A DNA stretch of 64,000 nucleotides. Origin: Periconia sp. R9002 (lineage: Eukaryota > Ascomycota > Dothideomycetes > Pleosporales > Periconiaceae). The number at the start of each line of letters is the position of its first letter. Position 1 is the stretch's first letter. The position numbers were made by a program, and so were the translations under genes. The notes under the pieces are model-generated. The model worked only from the letters and a program-made list of their open reading frames with translations. It was not told the origin of the DNA and searched no databases. Positions 51,303 through 63,429 of the stretch are shown one piece after another. The stretch covers positions 1 through 64,000 of the forward strand of contig JAMAHW010000111.1 of assembly GCA_023627715.1 (NCBI GenBank), given 5' to 3'.

Positions 51303-52309
51303 TGCGCTGCGTGAGCACACTCCCAGCGAGGCGCTCTGAATCACCCAGGACGCCACTGGTTCGAGATGGTCAAAGAATAGGGTCAATGATTCCTCCCCCC
51401 AGCCTGCATATTTCCGAGCAGCGCCTCAGGGAACTACTTGGCACACCCAGTCCGCCGGAGCTCCATGCCGGGACAAAGCATACTATGCATTTAATTATTC
51501 GAGTCCTCAAATCATGGCCACGTATGATGGCAGCCCGCGACCTTGGTGTATTGCCTCCCATGATCCACAACGTCCAACTCGGACATGGCATGCCAACGCC
51601 GCTAGCAAACTGTTCTACACTTGCCAAGATGTGGGCTGACCATGTCGAAGGCAGCAGTCAACTGGTCCGTTCGAGCATCGTGTAGGAGGTTCAGAGGCTG
51701 TTCGACGAGGTATGGGGATATGCACATGATTTTCGGCGCTGATGCAAGCTGACGACCGCGCCCGGGCAGCATACTCTGTATTCTGACGAGAGTCTCCTGA
51801 GCGCCATGCAGTCTATATTGATCTTAACGATCATTCTGTTATTTAACAGCAAAACGAGGCCATCTATGTCGACCGCCGAATCTGTTCGTCTGCTTATCAG
51901 CATGTGGCAAGTGAAGCACCGCCTTGCCGGGACAGGCCTCTTCCTCGAAAGTGAAGTCAATCACGGAATGCCAGTATAGAAAGAATGGGCGATAGTCTCT
52001 GCAAAGCGGAGGACGATTCTCGCCCTACACCAGTTAGAGTGGGCATGGTCTGTGCTGCGTGGATACCCAGAACTCCTATGTACAGAACTCGGTCCACTAC
52101 CCGCACCAGCCGAAAAACGCCTCTGGAAGGAATACCAGGAAGCTGAATGGGAACGGCTTTATGAAGGATGGCTAATTCGGTGGAAAGACGGATTCTTTGC
52201 AATCGCAGAGTTGTTCCCCATACGGTCGGACGACGAGCTTGACTCAAGGACTGAGAGATGGCTGTCCGAAGCTGACGAATTCGGTATGATGCTAATGGCA
52301 GAAGGTTAG
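51302..52309 (+). pseudogene. Fungal Zn2Cys6-type transcription factor, middle and C-terminal part, with nonsense codons
   Basis: One continuous frame over 336 codons with three stops: TAG 51683-51685, TGA 51740-51742 and TAG 51977-51979. The translated pieces fit one protein: HLIIRVLKSWPRMM, LPPMIHNVQL, MPTPLANCSTLAKMW, then LLSAMQSILILTIILLF, then KRRTILALHQLEWAWSVLRG and PLPAPAEKRLW, ending ADEFGMMLMAEG. This is the fungal-specific middle region of regulators. The zinc cluster is missing; upstream the frame abuts the broken hydrolase on the opposite strand. Two stops are explained by CAG to TAG. Confidence 0.75.
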
Positions 52310-52476
52310 TGCATCAAAATAAACTATTTACGCTGGTATTGACAAATACAGTTGGGACTGTGGGCTTGACGGTTTGATAGGCGCGCGTAAGGAGGCATGT
52401 AAATAATCAAATTTTTCGATTGAATTGATGAATTCTTCATAACATTCTTGTTTGCAGAGATACCAGCTTGAAATCT
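52310..52476. other. Short intergenic gap
   Basis: Convergent gap of 167 bp, AT-leaning; nothing recognised. Confidence 0.4.
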
Positions 52477-53660
52477 TTAGTTCTTTTTATCCTGGCTCGC
52501 CATGCTATCGAATCGACGACGCAAGATTGGCCAGACAAAGAGCCCAACAATAAGGGCGAAGAAAGAATCGAAGATTCCCCATCCTCGCTTTGGTGAAGCT
52601 CCAACCATGTTTGAGAAGAGGATGCTAGACTCCCAAGAATCCTCAGCAATAGCGAAGTCCCCTTTGTTAACTTTGGCAATTATCTGCTTCCCAACAGTCT
52701 CAGCGGATGGTAGAGTCCTTTGCAGTTCCTCGATGGGACCTGTCGTTCCTTCGATCTCTTTCGCCAGCTGAGGCTTATGTTCTTGTTCCTGTATGAATGC
52801 AGGCGACATGAAATTGCCGGGAAACGCACAATGTATGGTGTACTTTGAGGCTGGACAGTTGAGCCGAAGTGTTTCAACGCGAAGTATGTCGGCGAGACCT
52901 CGAACAGCGCATTTGGCAGCTTATCAAATTAGTCGAGTGGACCAGGCAAGCGTAGAGTGAAACATACCTGTATACGCTCCATATCCTGGGATCGGAATCA
53001 ACGCAAGCCCGCTGTTGATAAAAACAATCTGACGGAGCTTTTGTGTAGTGGACATCGACTTCGACGTCTGATCATCGTGTTCCCATATCTTCAGAAGGGA
53101 CTGGGCGATATATGCGGAGGAGAAGTAGTTGTTTCGCATGCAACTCTCGAGATCAACCGCTTGTATTTCGTTTACGAATCCGCACTCAGTTCTGCATCCA
53201 CCTGCTGAGCAGTACAAGAGATCGGGAATTCGAGGTTGAGATTTGAGCATCGCATCAGTCTAATGAAATCAATCACTGCCTCGGCATAGCTGCAACCTTC
53301 TTACCTCAGAGGCGTTTGCTAAATCGATCGAGATAGTCTTGATTTCCTGGCTTTCGTTGATTTTTGTTGACATCAGCTCACTTTTAGCAGCGTCCAGAAG
53401 GTCCTGGTTACGGGCGAGGATCGTTACGTGTGCACCTTCGATTGACAAACCTCGAAGTCAGCTTCAGGTATGCCGAACAGTGACAATGAATATGTGTTTC
53501 CTGCCTACGAACCGTGGGAGACATAGATCTTTGCAATTTCCTTGCCTAACCCTCCAGATCCTCCAGTCACGAAAACGGTCTGTACTTGATTAGCTGCGGC
53601 GCAGTCAACTGGTATATCAGATATGGCGCTTCCACGTACCTTGCCCACCACGCTCTTCAT
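52477..53660 (-). CDS. 3-ketodihydrosphingosine-reductase-like SDR (TSC10/KDSR type)
   Basis: A 337-aa NADPH-dependent reductase. Coding order exons: 53660-53513, 53435-53305, 53259-52968, 52919-52477; introns 77, 45 and 48 bp with correct phase. TGGSGGLG (32-39) binds the cofactor, VTILARNQDLLDAAK follows, LYCSAGG is the NAG-equivalent, and splicing yields GYGAYTAAKCAVRGLADILR with the YxxxK pair. A C-terminal hydrophobic helix (FDSFFALIVGLFVWPILRRRFD) would anchor it in the ER membrane. The family converts 3-ketodihydrosphingosine to dihydrosphingosine. The start is uncertain: the frame is open to 53882 with other in-frame ATGs, and family members often have an N-terminal helix that this start lacks. 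It could be a paralogue of the essential gene. Confidence 0.85.
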
Positions 53661-54915
53661 GTTGGTTGTATTAACTGTTACTGGAATCAAGTTTTGGAAA
53701 ATCCTTGCTATTATTATTGGGGAAATACAAAGAGGTGATGTATGCGAGATGATAAAGATGTTTGACATAGGGGGGAAGAGACGGTTAATATCAAGAGGTG
53801 GGAGAGGAGGGCTGCACGCACAGACCATACGAAAGATTACACAAGAAATAAGGCAAATTCTAATTAACCTCTTCGCATTCATTCGACCAAATGGGAACAG
53901 AGCATACTATTTCTTGAGATTATAAATCTAATGTCCTTGAACGAGCTGTCCTCCATCAATTCCAAAACCGTGGTGTCAACGTTCCACTCCTTATCACCCA
54001 GCTTCTCAGTTCTACAGCCAACAACGAATCGACTCCCCATTCGTGCAAACGCAGGTCGGCGTCAATTTTCGCTTCAGAGATTAATTATTGAATTGTTAAA
54101 TTCTTAACTCGTCGTCCGTGAGGGTCGTCCCGAATTCTAAAAGATACAGTGAGCTATTTATACCTCTTTTTGACCATCTTCCGCGGGCTCATCTCTCAGA
54201 TGGCAATAAAAAGTATCTTTCATACGCGCTGGCCCCGAAGGACACTTCGTTTGCATAGATAGCGTAGTATCAATGCCTACAATAGTTTGGGATGCTGTGT
54301 TTGCCTTTCCCCAGTGTATAGAATTCGCTAGTAGATTATTCTTGTGAATCTCGTCTGTAGCACCTCATTCTCAACGAGAACCGCTGCATTTTCTATCCAT
54401 CCACGATCCAGGGTTGAAGCTTCTTGGTCATTTGCAAACAGATAGTCAACTAATACATCCATATAGCAATTGGCTGCGGCATAATGTGCTTGAGAATTCC
54501 AGAATCGCGGAAATTATCAACAGGAAAAGGAAGAGAATGAATATTCCATAAGACTCTAAGCTTAGGAAAAAATTAGACTTTCCTATCTTTAAAAGATCAT
54601 GTTCTCGAATACCGAATCTTAAAAATCCATCGTACTTTGAGCACACACTTGAATGGGAGGCTTCGTCTTGTTCCACCAGTGCTGGCTAAGTGATACAGCC
54701 ATAATGTCTAGCGGCAAATGTCTCCAAATGTTCTATACCGCGTACTTTCATACAAATGTTTTCGGCTAGTAGACCTTTATTTCTCCCTATCCCGTGTAGC
54801 TGTTGCGGTGTTGTGACGCCTACGTGTTGTAACTTCTTACCTGAGCCTTTAGTAATAATGCCGCTGGTGTTGCATGCTAAATATCTAGTGTTTCATGAAG
54901 TATATCCTGATTCCA
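53661..54915. other. Intergenic, no gene seen
   Basis: AT-leaning spacer. The left part may include an N-terminal extension of the KDSR-like gene. No other supported frame. Confidence 0.45.
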
Positions 54916-56430
54916 TCACTGTATTGCCGTAAAATCAATCGGATTTGATGCTGGAAGCACAATTCGCGGCCTACTCTTATGGCTCGTTTCGTGAATCCCA
55001 ATCTTTGTATTAGCGTGATTCTATAACAGAGTGAGCATATCGAAATATAAGCAATACGAATGGATATCCCGTAGTAGGGAGCGCATAGGTCTGCGGAGAC
55101 TCAAGGGACGTACCTCTTTCGTGCCCCAGTCCCACCATGCGATCTCATTTCCTATAAATTGGTACGAGTAATTTGCCCCCACTTCAAGGTTCTCTACAAA
55201 CTCAATGTCTGGCCATATACGGGTTGTGGTCGTGTGGGACTCGCCTGGAGCCAGGCTTATGAAATCGCTGTTTTGGCCGACGTAGATCTCGTCAGGCTCG
55301 TTGGCCAGAGTACAAGCACTCTCTTCGCGAATCCATTCCGGACCCTGTTGTGTTTGCCGCAGTAAAATATAACGGCCCAGGAGTAGGTCGGAGAGATATG
55401 TCTGGCTGAACGTAATGGGTTTATTGTCTGGGTTTGCTTTCTCGTTGACGTGGTGATGAATGATGATCTCGACAGAATATTCGCCGGATATGGAGAAATT
55501 TGGTGGCCCGCTGAGTGAAAGCGAGAAGTACGGTGCTTTGGGACTGAGCAAAAATGATTAGTATTGTCTTAAAGTTGAGATTGGAAGGCCCACACACTCT
55601 CGATCAGAATCCTGCACAAGAGCAGGAGGTGGTTTTTTCCTGGTTTTCTCTTGTTCCTGGCGCCACCTGAGCTCTTTGACATTGGCAAGATCCGGGCTAA
55701 TAGCTTCCCAGCGGGCTCGCTCTGGCCATTCGGGGTCTTCTTTGGTTGCAGTGAATTCCATGATGTTAGAGGCTGGAAGGACAACGCGTGGGTGGATGTT
55801 ATGAGTCGTCGCGGCGGCAGCGATCTTCTTGTTCTGGTGGGTCTGTTTTCAATTTCAACATAGTTGATCACTAAGGTTGGTGTTGGACGCAGCTTACAGC
55901 GAGGCTTCCCCACTCCCACCACGGGATTTCTCCGCCGGGCCAGAGGAGAGCATATCTTTCCCCAGCCTTCAAAGCTTTGTAGTATGCATAAGGTAAACTG
56001 GCACTGATCTCTACCGACTCTCCCGGGGCAAGACTGGCGAAGTTTTGCTGGTTGATAGAAACTTCTCCTTCGGCATTGCCAGGAGGAGAGTCCTCCAGAT
56101 CAACTCTTTCTAGGCCATTTTCTGTGCAACGGAAAAGCACAAATTTATGATCCTTGAGGGCCGCATACGGATGCCATTTGACAGTTACTGGTCGGCCTTC
56201 CGGGTTGGCGGCCTCACTAACATCGTGTTGGAGCTTTGCGATGATGCTAAAAGGCAACGTGAGAACTAGTCTATCTGAGGCTCGAATTTGGAGCGACCAG
56301 ACAGGCGCTTCGGGGCTACAAAGACGATATTGATGTCAGCAATAGTAAAGAACATTCCATGGACTCAGGATGGCCCGGTAGCAGCTTCTCACATTCGATC
56401 AGTTGCTGAAAATAGAATATCGGGTTTCAT
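54916..56430 (-). CDS. Fungal protein with two WWxWG repeat domains, unknown function
   Basis: Rebuilt as 406 aa. Coding-order exons: 56430-56393, 56315-55898, 55827-55598, 55543-55114, 55020-54916; introns 77, 70, 54 and 93 bp. Two homologous domains: the first begins SDRLVLTLPFSIIAKL and ends GGEIPWWEWGSL, the second begins PKAPYFSLSLSGPP and ends GNEIAWWDWGTKE. Each is followed by a matching linker (RVVLPASNIMEFTA; RIVLPASNPIDFTA). Each domain looks like a beta-sandwich (FASLAPGES; FISLAPGES). No signal peptide or catalytic motif is seen. After the final FTAIQ the stop TGA at 54916-54918 ends the second linker early compared with the first. The acceptor of exon 3 could also be three bases later. 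Confidence 0.8.
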
Positions 56431-57263
56431 GTTCCGAGACTTTTATCGTATCCCCAAACAAACCGCATGGAGCAAAGAATCAAGAGAAATGGAACGTACG
56501 CGTGATGTGCATACCTAGGTATGCTGCGCCTGAAATATATGTAAGAATGAATCGATGCTTGGCCTACGTGGCTACGCTACTACTTTTAGTCTAGCGCCTG
56601 CCTGGACGAATAACGTGATCGCAAGCCACATTTGGAAACATTGAACGAGCTGACCTAACCAACACCTCAGAGTAAGATTGGCGCATTCAAAGCGTGCACG
56701 GTATCTAAGCTCATTAGGCTATTTTTTCTTTTATGAATATCCACATTCGTGATAGCCCTATATGTGGCTGAAACCTGGGGGCGAAATCGAGCAGTTTATA
56801 CCCCCAAGTGTAAGACTATAGTGAGCACTGAATTCTGATTACTCGCATGCATTGACGTCTTCCGCCCAGCATCAAGGGTAAGCGTTAGGATGGTGTCAGC
56901 ATTAGCCCTTTCGATCTTTGTCAGTTCTGATTTTATATCCATGTTACAACGATGGGCACTTGGATTTCTCTACCAGCCTTCGTCAGACCCTTTCGGGGCT
57001 GTGTGCCTTCCCCTCAAGTTAATGAATACCATTTCGAAATCAAAGACACTGCCCCCAAAGAGAGACGTGCTCCTTCATAATCACAGTGCTAGGCCCAGCT
57101 GTTCTATATAAATACAAAGGACAAGGACGCAAATTGTTGGAAGGAAGCAACAATAGAACCGACTTCAATATTTTCTTTAGAGAGTTTTCTGCTGAGTCCA
57201 ATTATTTCTGCGCCTTCATTGTCTCTCTTTACTTCTTTATCTTGCTCTATTCTCGGAGTCATA
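56431..57263. promoter_or_regulatory. Divergent promoter region
   Basis: Gap between the minus-strand WWxWG gene and the plus-strand metalloprotease. A TATA-like TATATAAATAC stretch occurs near 57105, about 160 bp before the protease ATG, and is followed by a pyrimidine-rich stretch (57195-57250), as is usual just before transcription starts in fungi. Confidence 0.4.
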
Positions 57264-58512
57264 ATGAAATCGCTCAAGTTTTTCGTCTTTTTCGGCGCCC
57301 TGACGGTAGCGGTTCCAAAGTATGCATGATTCACATCTCAATAAAAAGGGTGAAACTAATTGAATGCAAGTCCCTCACTCTTTGGTCGGTCCATAAATAT
57401 CCAATGCAACCGCAAATCACAAGACATCGATCTTATCCGGACCGAAGTTAACTTTGCGTCTAATAATGCTAAGAACGCTGCCTTTCATTTCTTGGACGGA
57501 GCAAACAGAGATTACTATGAAGAGTTCTTGCCAGACTCCCTTCGCAGCGTGGGCGCATCCTTCGAGGCTCAGATTCGTTCCGTCTTTGACAAGGCTGGAG
57601 TTATTGCCCGAACGGAAACCAAGGACTACGAGATCAAAATCACCTGTGACAACACTACGCCATTCTGTGTAGAAGGACACTTCGCACACATGAATGACGG
57701 TAGAAAAACCATGAACCTGTGCGATGCGTGGTTTGACGAGCCCGCGATTAAGAAAACCCGGGATGCTATCCGGGATTGCCAGTCGAACAACCCGACTTTG
57801 ACGTCTCTGAAAGACTTCCGTCTTACCAAGTGTAAGCTTTTGCTCCCACTCTTCATGAAAAACTTAATGTTGCTGAAATTTTGCTCGAAATAGCCAACGT
57901 AATATTACATGAGTGGACGCACACAACCTTTGTCATGTCAGGCCCGAAGTGAGTGTGAAATGTTCAATCTCAAGTCTCTTTCACCATACTTACTTTAACA
58001 GAACTCTGGACTACGCCTACGGAGTTGATGACTGTTTGCAATTGGCCGCAGGTACATTCACACGCAATCCGAGTCGTTATCCGCCACGCGAGGGCCAGCC
58101 ACCCGTCTGCCCGGATCCTAACGATCCTACTGTCGAAGGCATCTGCGATCCCAACTTTGCTGCAGACAACGCGGATTCTCTTTCTCTCATCAGCACCGGT
58201 AGGTTTCAACGTAAACTCCACGCCTTAACAGTCCCCTTCCGCTAACGAGGTTGCTCCACCCTAGGCATATTCTACAGCCAGTCCTGCGGGAGACATGTCC
58301 CGATCCAACCAGCACCTGCAGCCCCGAGCTCGAACTCTTCTGCAGCTAGGACCATTATGTCTGCCATGACTCAGAAGGCCAAGCGTGGCTTTTTTAGTGA
58401 TATCATAGCCAAAATCCATAACGCTACCGCAACCATCAACGGCACCGCGACAAGCAGCGAAGTTAATCTCGAGATTGATCAGCCTGTTCTATTGCAAAGT
58501 GACAATTTTTAA
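57264..58512 (+). CDS. Secreted M35-type (aspzincin) metalloendopeptidase
   Basis: A 338-aa secreted zinc protease of the deuterolysin / lysine-specific metalloendopeptidase group. Exons: 57264-57319, 57371-57831, 57894-57948, 58002-58198, 58265-58512; introns 51, 62, 53 and 66 bp. The signal peptide is MKSLKFFVFFGALTVAVP. HEWTH (178-182) supplies two His ligands and the catalytic Glu, split from the upstream part by intron 2; TLDYAYG (Asp194 as third ligand) lies beyond intron 3, a spacing that defines the aspzincin clan. Several Cys residues (CDN, FCVEG, LCDAW, DDCLQLA) may form disulfides. The Ser/Ala-rich C-terminus may be removed or anchor the protein. Likely role: nutrient or host-protein degradation. 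Confidence 0.88.
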
Positions 58513-59602
58513 AGAACATCAGGCGCATACCTAGCAATCCAGCGTACCGTCTCACGCGGCAGGCTTTGGCCTTGGCATATGCTATGTTATCTCTACTAAC
58601 CCTTCCTCGTATATAGTCTATCGACATTTCCTACATTCCTTGCATTTTAAGCATAACCGCACAGTATGTATTTCATAGGCACATAGATTAGATATTGTTA
58701 TGTAGGCGTTAGGTGTTTATTTATTAGATCATTAAATTTAAACCGCATACCAAATAATTTTAGCCACTTAATAATGCAATGTTATATGAGGCTTGAAGCA
58801 AGGCTTCAGGATATTCCAGAGCAGAGCACAGAAATTAATTACTTGCGGTATCAAAAAAAAAAAGAAAGAAGAAGTTCCAGAATCGTTCTTGGCCGGGACA
58901 GACACACGGCACAAGCCAACGTCAAGACTTCATATATGGAGACAACCAACCCTTTGTAGGAGCCAAGAACGTTAAAAGGCCACAAAATTGCATGCTACGG
59001 CCGGTCTTCAACAAGTTTGCTAACCCATCAAGGAGAACAAATGAAGCTTTAGCCTGGACATCACCCTGTCGAGGAACTTGACTCCAATTTAAGTTTTCTT
59101 ACCACAACCCCATGTATGTGATGTTTTGCGGAGTAAATACATGGAGATCTTTGCGTCTGTGTTTCACATTCTCAATGCGGCCGCTTTTCTCAGCGCATAT
59201 AACCGCTTCTGGGAAAAGTAGACCCCATCTTCGCAGTCTTCGTTAAAGCAGAATGAGTTATTTGTGTGCAAGTTGTTGCTATTCATGACTCTCAGATGCA
59301 GCAAAGATCTCTATGCTCAGCACTTGAGATTACCTGTATTCATGCAGAGTTTTTGAGCCTTTTCACGACACTTCGCCGCTGAACTTGGCGAAAATGTAGG
59401 TGGAGCAAGCTAAGCAGTGGCTTGCCCACAAAACAACAGTAGTTGTACGGCCTGATATAAATATCGCGCAGATTGCATTTGTCTTAGCGCTTCCCGTCAT
59501 TTTCGACATCATAGCTATGAGTAAATAGCGCAAAGTTGCTGCTTTCAGTGGCAGAATGCATTAGGCCGGAACAGGACTAGCGTCATCAATCTGAGGTTTT
59601 GA
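58513..59602. other. Intergenic, no gene seen
   Basis: AT-leaning spacer. A short frame at 59141-59218 (MEIFASVFHILNAAAFLSAYNRF) resembles a signal peptide and could be the first exon of the remnant at 59603, but I could not connect the two convincingly. Confidence 0.35.
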
Positions 59603-59845
59603 TGGCAAGGTTGCACCTTTAGCAACCACGATAGCCTACACTCCGTTCCCCGGTTTATCAAGCGCCTCTTCGGTGCAAATTACCCCAAAAGCTTCAAGAA
59701 GACCTGTTCAAACGCTATTCTGGACTGCCCCCTATTCGTTCCGCTCCCCACCCCAGTCAAAACTGTTGCTTGCGCCGAAATTGCGAACACAGTGGCGCAG
59801 GACAAGATTGTCACCCCGCCCGGCTTCAACTTTGCTGCCGACTAA
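59603..59845 (+). pseudogene. Coding remnant, family not recognised
   Basis: The frame from 59603 to TAA 59843-59845 has a coding look: VPRFIKRLFGANYPKSFKKT, CSNAILDCPLFVPLP, TPVKTVACAEIANTVAQDKI, VTPPGFNFAAD. Paired Cys and a proline-rich stretch suggest a secreted protein. There is no ATG; a TGA at 59600-59602 closes it upstream. It may be a last exon or a relic. Confidence 0.35.
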
Positions 59846-60350
59846 TAGCCCTCAATTCCACTTGAACAAGTACTTAAACTCGTAAAAAATGTGCTAAGTT
59901 GCGTTGCCTTTGAGGCTTCACCAGATCATACACGGATTTGCCCCGGTCCCTTAGTATAGTGACATTACCCAACCCAACATCCCCTGTGGGTGGCCTGTTT
60001 ACGCTTGACTCGTTCTAAGAACCTGAGTAATGGTCCCAAGCCTCGACTGTTCGATTCCTGATTGTGGTGATGGCCTGGCACATGGGGTGATTGCTCCGCG
60101 GAACCAGTAAAGTTTCTGCGTTTCCCCCGATTACATCTGCTAGCGGGTTAGAACCCCTACAGACGACCCTCCCCCTGTCTCTTACTCCAGACTGTCGGCA
60201 AGCACTACGCCCCCACATGGGGTAAAAGGTATATCATAAACATGGGGTAATGTCGTCCGTTTGACGATCGTCATCTTCTTTGCGGCGGTACCTCTTCAGT
60301 TGTTCTTTCCATTTAATTACCAAAGTTTTGTTTCAATCCTGACCTTTCAC
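59846..60350. other. Intergenic, no gene seen
   Basis: Spacer upstream of the 7-TM gene. ACATGGGGT occurs three times (near 60080, 60215 and 60240); meaning unknown. Confidence 0.4.
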
Positions 60351-61548
60351 ATGGCGCCAGCCGCGGAAAGCGAGTCCACACCAAACGACTCGCATGTCGG
60401 CTCAAATGTTCGACTTCCCTTTGTTAATTCTCTTGTTATATGTGCTTTCATCACCATCGCCTGGTATAACGTCGCCGAGCTGACAGTCCTTATCAACTCC
60501 TTTTTCATACGCCGTAAAGGATATTACTATTACTTCCTCCTTATTGCAACATGGGGCATCTTCTTCCACGGGTTAGGCACGTTCCTAAAATTCTACCATA
60601 TCAACTCTCAAATGCCAGGCTCTGAGATTGCGAATACGGTAGTTGCATGGGTTGGCTGGTGTATGATGGTTACAGGACAATCTATCATTCTTTACTCACG
60701 GTTGAATCTCGTGTTACAAGCATGGTGGGCTCGATGGTTGCTTATCATGATCATCGTTGATGGTGTGGTACTACACGGCATGACAGGTGTATTAACCTTC
60801 CTGGTTAACTGTTCACCGAATCCTGAGCAATACATTGGTTCGTACTCAATCGTTGAAAAAGTCCAAGTATCATGCTTTTTCGTCCAAGAGATCATCCTGA
60901 GCGGGATTTACATATGGAAGACAACTACGATGCTCAAATCGGAAGGACCAATCTTCAATGCGAATCAGAACGTCCGAGGATCACGAGGAAGAAAGGTCCT
61001 GACACACACCATTGCCATAAGCATCGTCATCATCGCCCTTGATGTCACCATTCTTGGTCTTGAGTTCGCTGGCTGTAAGTTTCACCCTATCGTACTGGAA
61101 ATCATCACAGTGGCTCATACTGATGCAAAACGCAGTGTACGACATTCAGACTTCATACAAAGGCGCAGTCTACTCGATAAAGCTGAAGATGGAGTTCACC
61201 ATCCTCAACCAACTTATGAACCTCGTACGCGGGAACCTATCAGACGATTCCACAACGCCCAAGTCACATCCATTTGGCCCTCGGCATAAGTCTATCGCAC
61301 GGACTGGCGGGGTTACGGAGTTAGGCCACACGGCAGGCGCGTATTCACGTATGGACGAAGACAAAGACATCAGGCTACAAGAGTTGAAGGCCGGCGATGT
61401 GCTCAAGACAACCACAACAGAAGTCCGATCAGAAAGGATTGATACCGAAAGTCTAGGGCCTGAAGACGAGAGGGCGAGGGTAGAAAGAAGTAGGAGTGTG
61501 ACAAGCAGTGAGGTTTACATTATCGATTCGAGAAAAGAATCCGTATGA
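60351..61548 (+). CDS. Fungal seven-transmembrane protein (DUF7703-like)
   Basis: A 378-aa integral membrane protein. Exons 60351-61074 and 61136-61548, joined across a 61-bp intron with a GTAAGT donor and a CTGAT branch. Seven hydrophobic helices run from about residue 20 to 260 (SLVICAFITIAWYNVAELTV; YYYYFLLIATWGIFFHGLG; NTVVAWVGWCMMVTGQSIIL; and others), with splicing producing LEFAGLYDIQTSYKGAVYSIKLKMEF at the end of the seventh helix. This LQTSYK..VYS.KLK.EF motif is typical of a fungus-specific family. ATG 60351 is chosen because the upstream frame has no ATG. The C-terminal 100 residues are charged and hydrophilic, probably cytosolic. Role unknown; receptor-like topology is only topology. 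Confidence 0.85.
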
Positions 61549-63429
61549 GAGAATGTATGGATGCACCCATTGTGTTCCTACAGAATCGCCGTATCAACAT
61601 ACAAAGTTGTGTACCGAGGACAGGCTGGACCAACGGCAGATGTCTATCTGCTAAGCCTGAAGATAGTGCGGCTATTGCAGAAGAACCGCTATATAATCTT
61701 ATCTCAATCAGTATCTTGAACATAACGATTGTGCTATGCTTTGATGGACGCTTATCTTCCCGTGAGGTCTTCTAAATCTCTGCTTTATTCTATCAGCACA
61801 CACTTCCTCGCTATTTTTTTATAGCGTTGACCAACCGGTTAATGTCGTATTTCCATGTGATTTAGTACTACGTAATGGGTTACCCCATTCTTTCCCCGCT
61901 GCCAACCGAGCCATTGCCGAGGGCCGACCATACCAACGTTAAGACGATTTCGACCTTGGCCCGCTAAATAGTCCATAGCCTGGGGTTCTAGAAAAAATCC
62001 ACACGTCTCGCGCGCTTCTCGAAGCGATGACTAGATTTTCAGGAACACGTTGCCTATTGGTCACGGAACCCTCTCCCCACATTAGACTGTGGAGTAAATA
62101 GCGCACTCGGTACCAGATAGTAGAACAACTTGGATGCATTGAGTAATTTTAATCGAAACTTATGGCGGGCCTGACCGGAATCCCTTGTTGCGGGGATTTG
62201 ACAGAGGGGTTTGACAGCTTGGCAGCAAAGTCAGTCGGGTAGCTCAAGCTGTAGGCGATGGACGCGGCTGAGAGAAAGTGCGTTAGATGACGCTGATCTA
62301 CGCAACTCTAGTAAAGCAGAATTCAGCGAATAATAAAGAGGAAATAGTATGTAAGTAAGGTCTGAGTAGGGTCAGATGGGCGGCGAAGGATGATGAATGG
62401 CTCTGCAGGCAGGGTTGCTAGGAAATAGCGCGCGGAATGGGTTCTAGAAGAGCTAGAAAAGCAGGGAACACCCACAGGAAAGCGCCAAATACTTCTCTAA
62501 GTCCCGTCCCAATTCGTTCTACGTTGTGCCAAGGACAATTCTCGTATTTAAGGTTTGAAGTGAACCTTCGCATGTCTGACATGTCTCTACACTAATAGAC
62601 TATACGGCATTGCCTTCAAATTGCTCCTACGCGATTCATCGAAAAACTATGGGGAACATGGAAGGCTGAAGGGTCTTGCGATGAACCCTTGGGGAGAGCA
62701 GAATCTGTTTCTTAGGCAGGCGAACCGAAGACTGAGTATCGTAGGGGACCTGTGTACTGCGATGACGTGACTTTCCAATGAGACCCCGCTGAAGAAATTT
62801 CTTCGGTTGAAATATTTTGTTACGAAGTTCCAAGTATAGATAGTTAGGAAGGTGGATAGTATGAGGATAGTGAAGATGTTTAGATAGTAGATAATTATGG
62901 GCAGGCATTCTTTTCCCACCCGTTTCAAGCTGCTTGAAATCCTTTCAGACTACGAGTTACAAAGAGGCATTCGCCGAAATGTCGATGCGGGAGTCAGATA
63001 ACAGTATTGACTGGTGGTACAGACCAGAGGAACGCCGGGGGTACAACTCTGCAACGGGAGTGTTACTTATTACGCCCTCTAGTAATTATCTATGAATTTT
63101 TGTATCTACTACTATCTCAGTACACTGGCGTTGAAAATAGTGCAACAATTATCATACATAATCCTCCAAAATGATCCAAATAGTGGTGTAAGGATGAAAT
63201 AGGAGTTCAAAGGATGACAAGGAGATAAAGAAAGACCATAGCAAGACATGCTGGCAGCCAAAAAGAAGAGTGAAAAAAGTGACAGTTTGGCTATTTGGAA
63301 ATTGGGGTTGCAGCCCGTAACTTCCTTTGAACGCATTAACTCATCCTCGAGTATAACCGTGATTAACATTCAGATTCAATGCTAGGCGATAATAGTGGCA
63401 AGATTGCAAGCACATCACTCATAGAAGGC
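61549..63429. other. Intergenic, no gene seen
   Basis: Nearly 1.9 kb of convergent spacer. Minus-strand frames at 62636-62928 have a hydrophobic start but no family, no intron model and no conserved features, so they are left out. Confidence 0.45.

Noticed and set aside
60090..60190. Possible tRNA (GGTTAGAACCCC box)
   Set aside because: The B-box-like bases do not fit a cloverleaf; no A box or acceptor stem. No tRNA or rRNA gene was found anywhere in the window.
61075..61110. 36-bp intron in the 7-TM gene
   Set aside because: Too short and gives the wrong frame; the acceptor at 61135 (61-bp intron) restores the conserved YDIQTSYK motif.
62636..62928. Two minus-strand frames with hydrophobic starts
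   Set aside because: No ATG context, no homologous motif, and they overlap each other in different frames.
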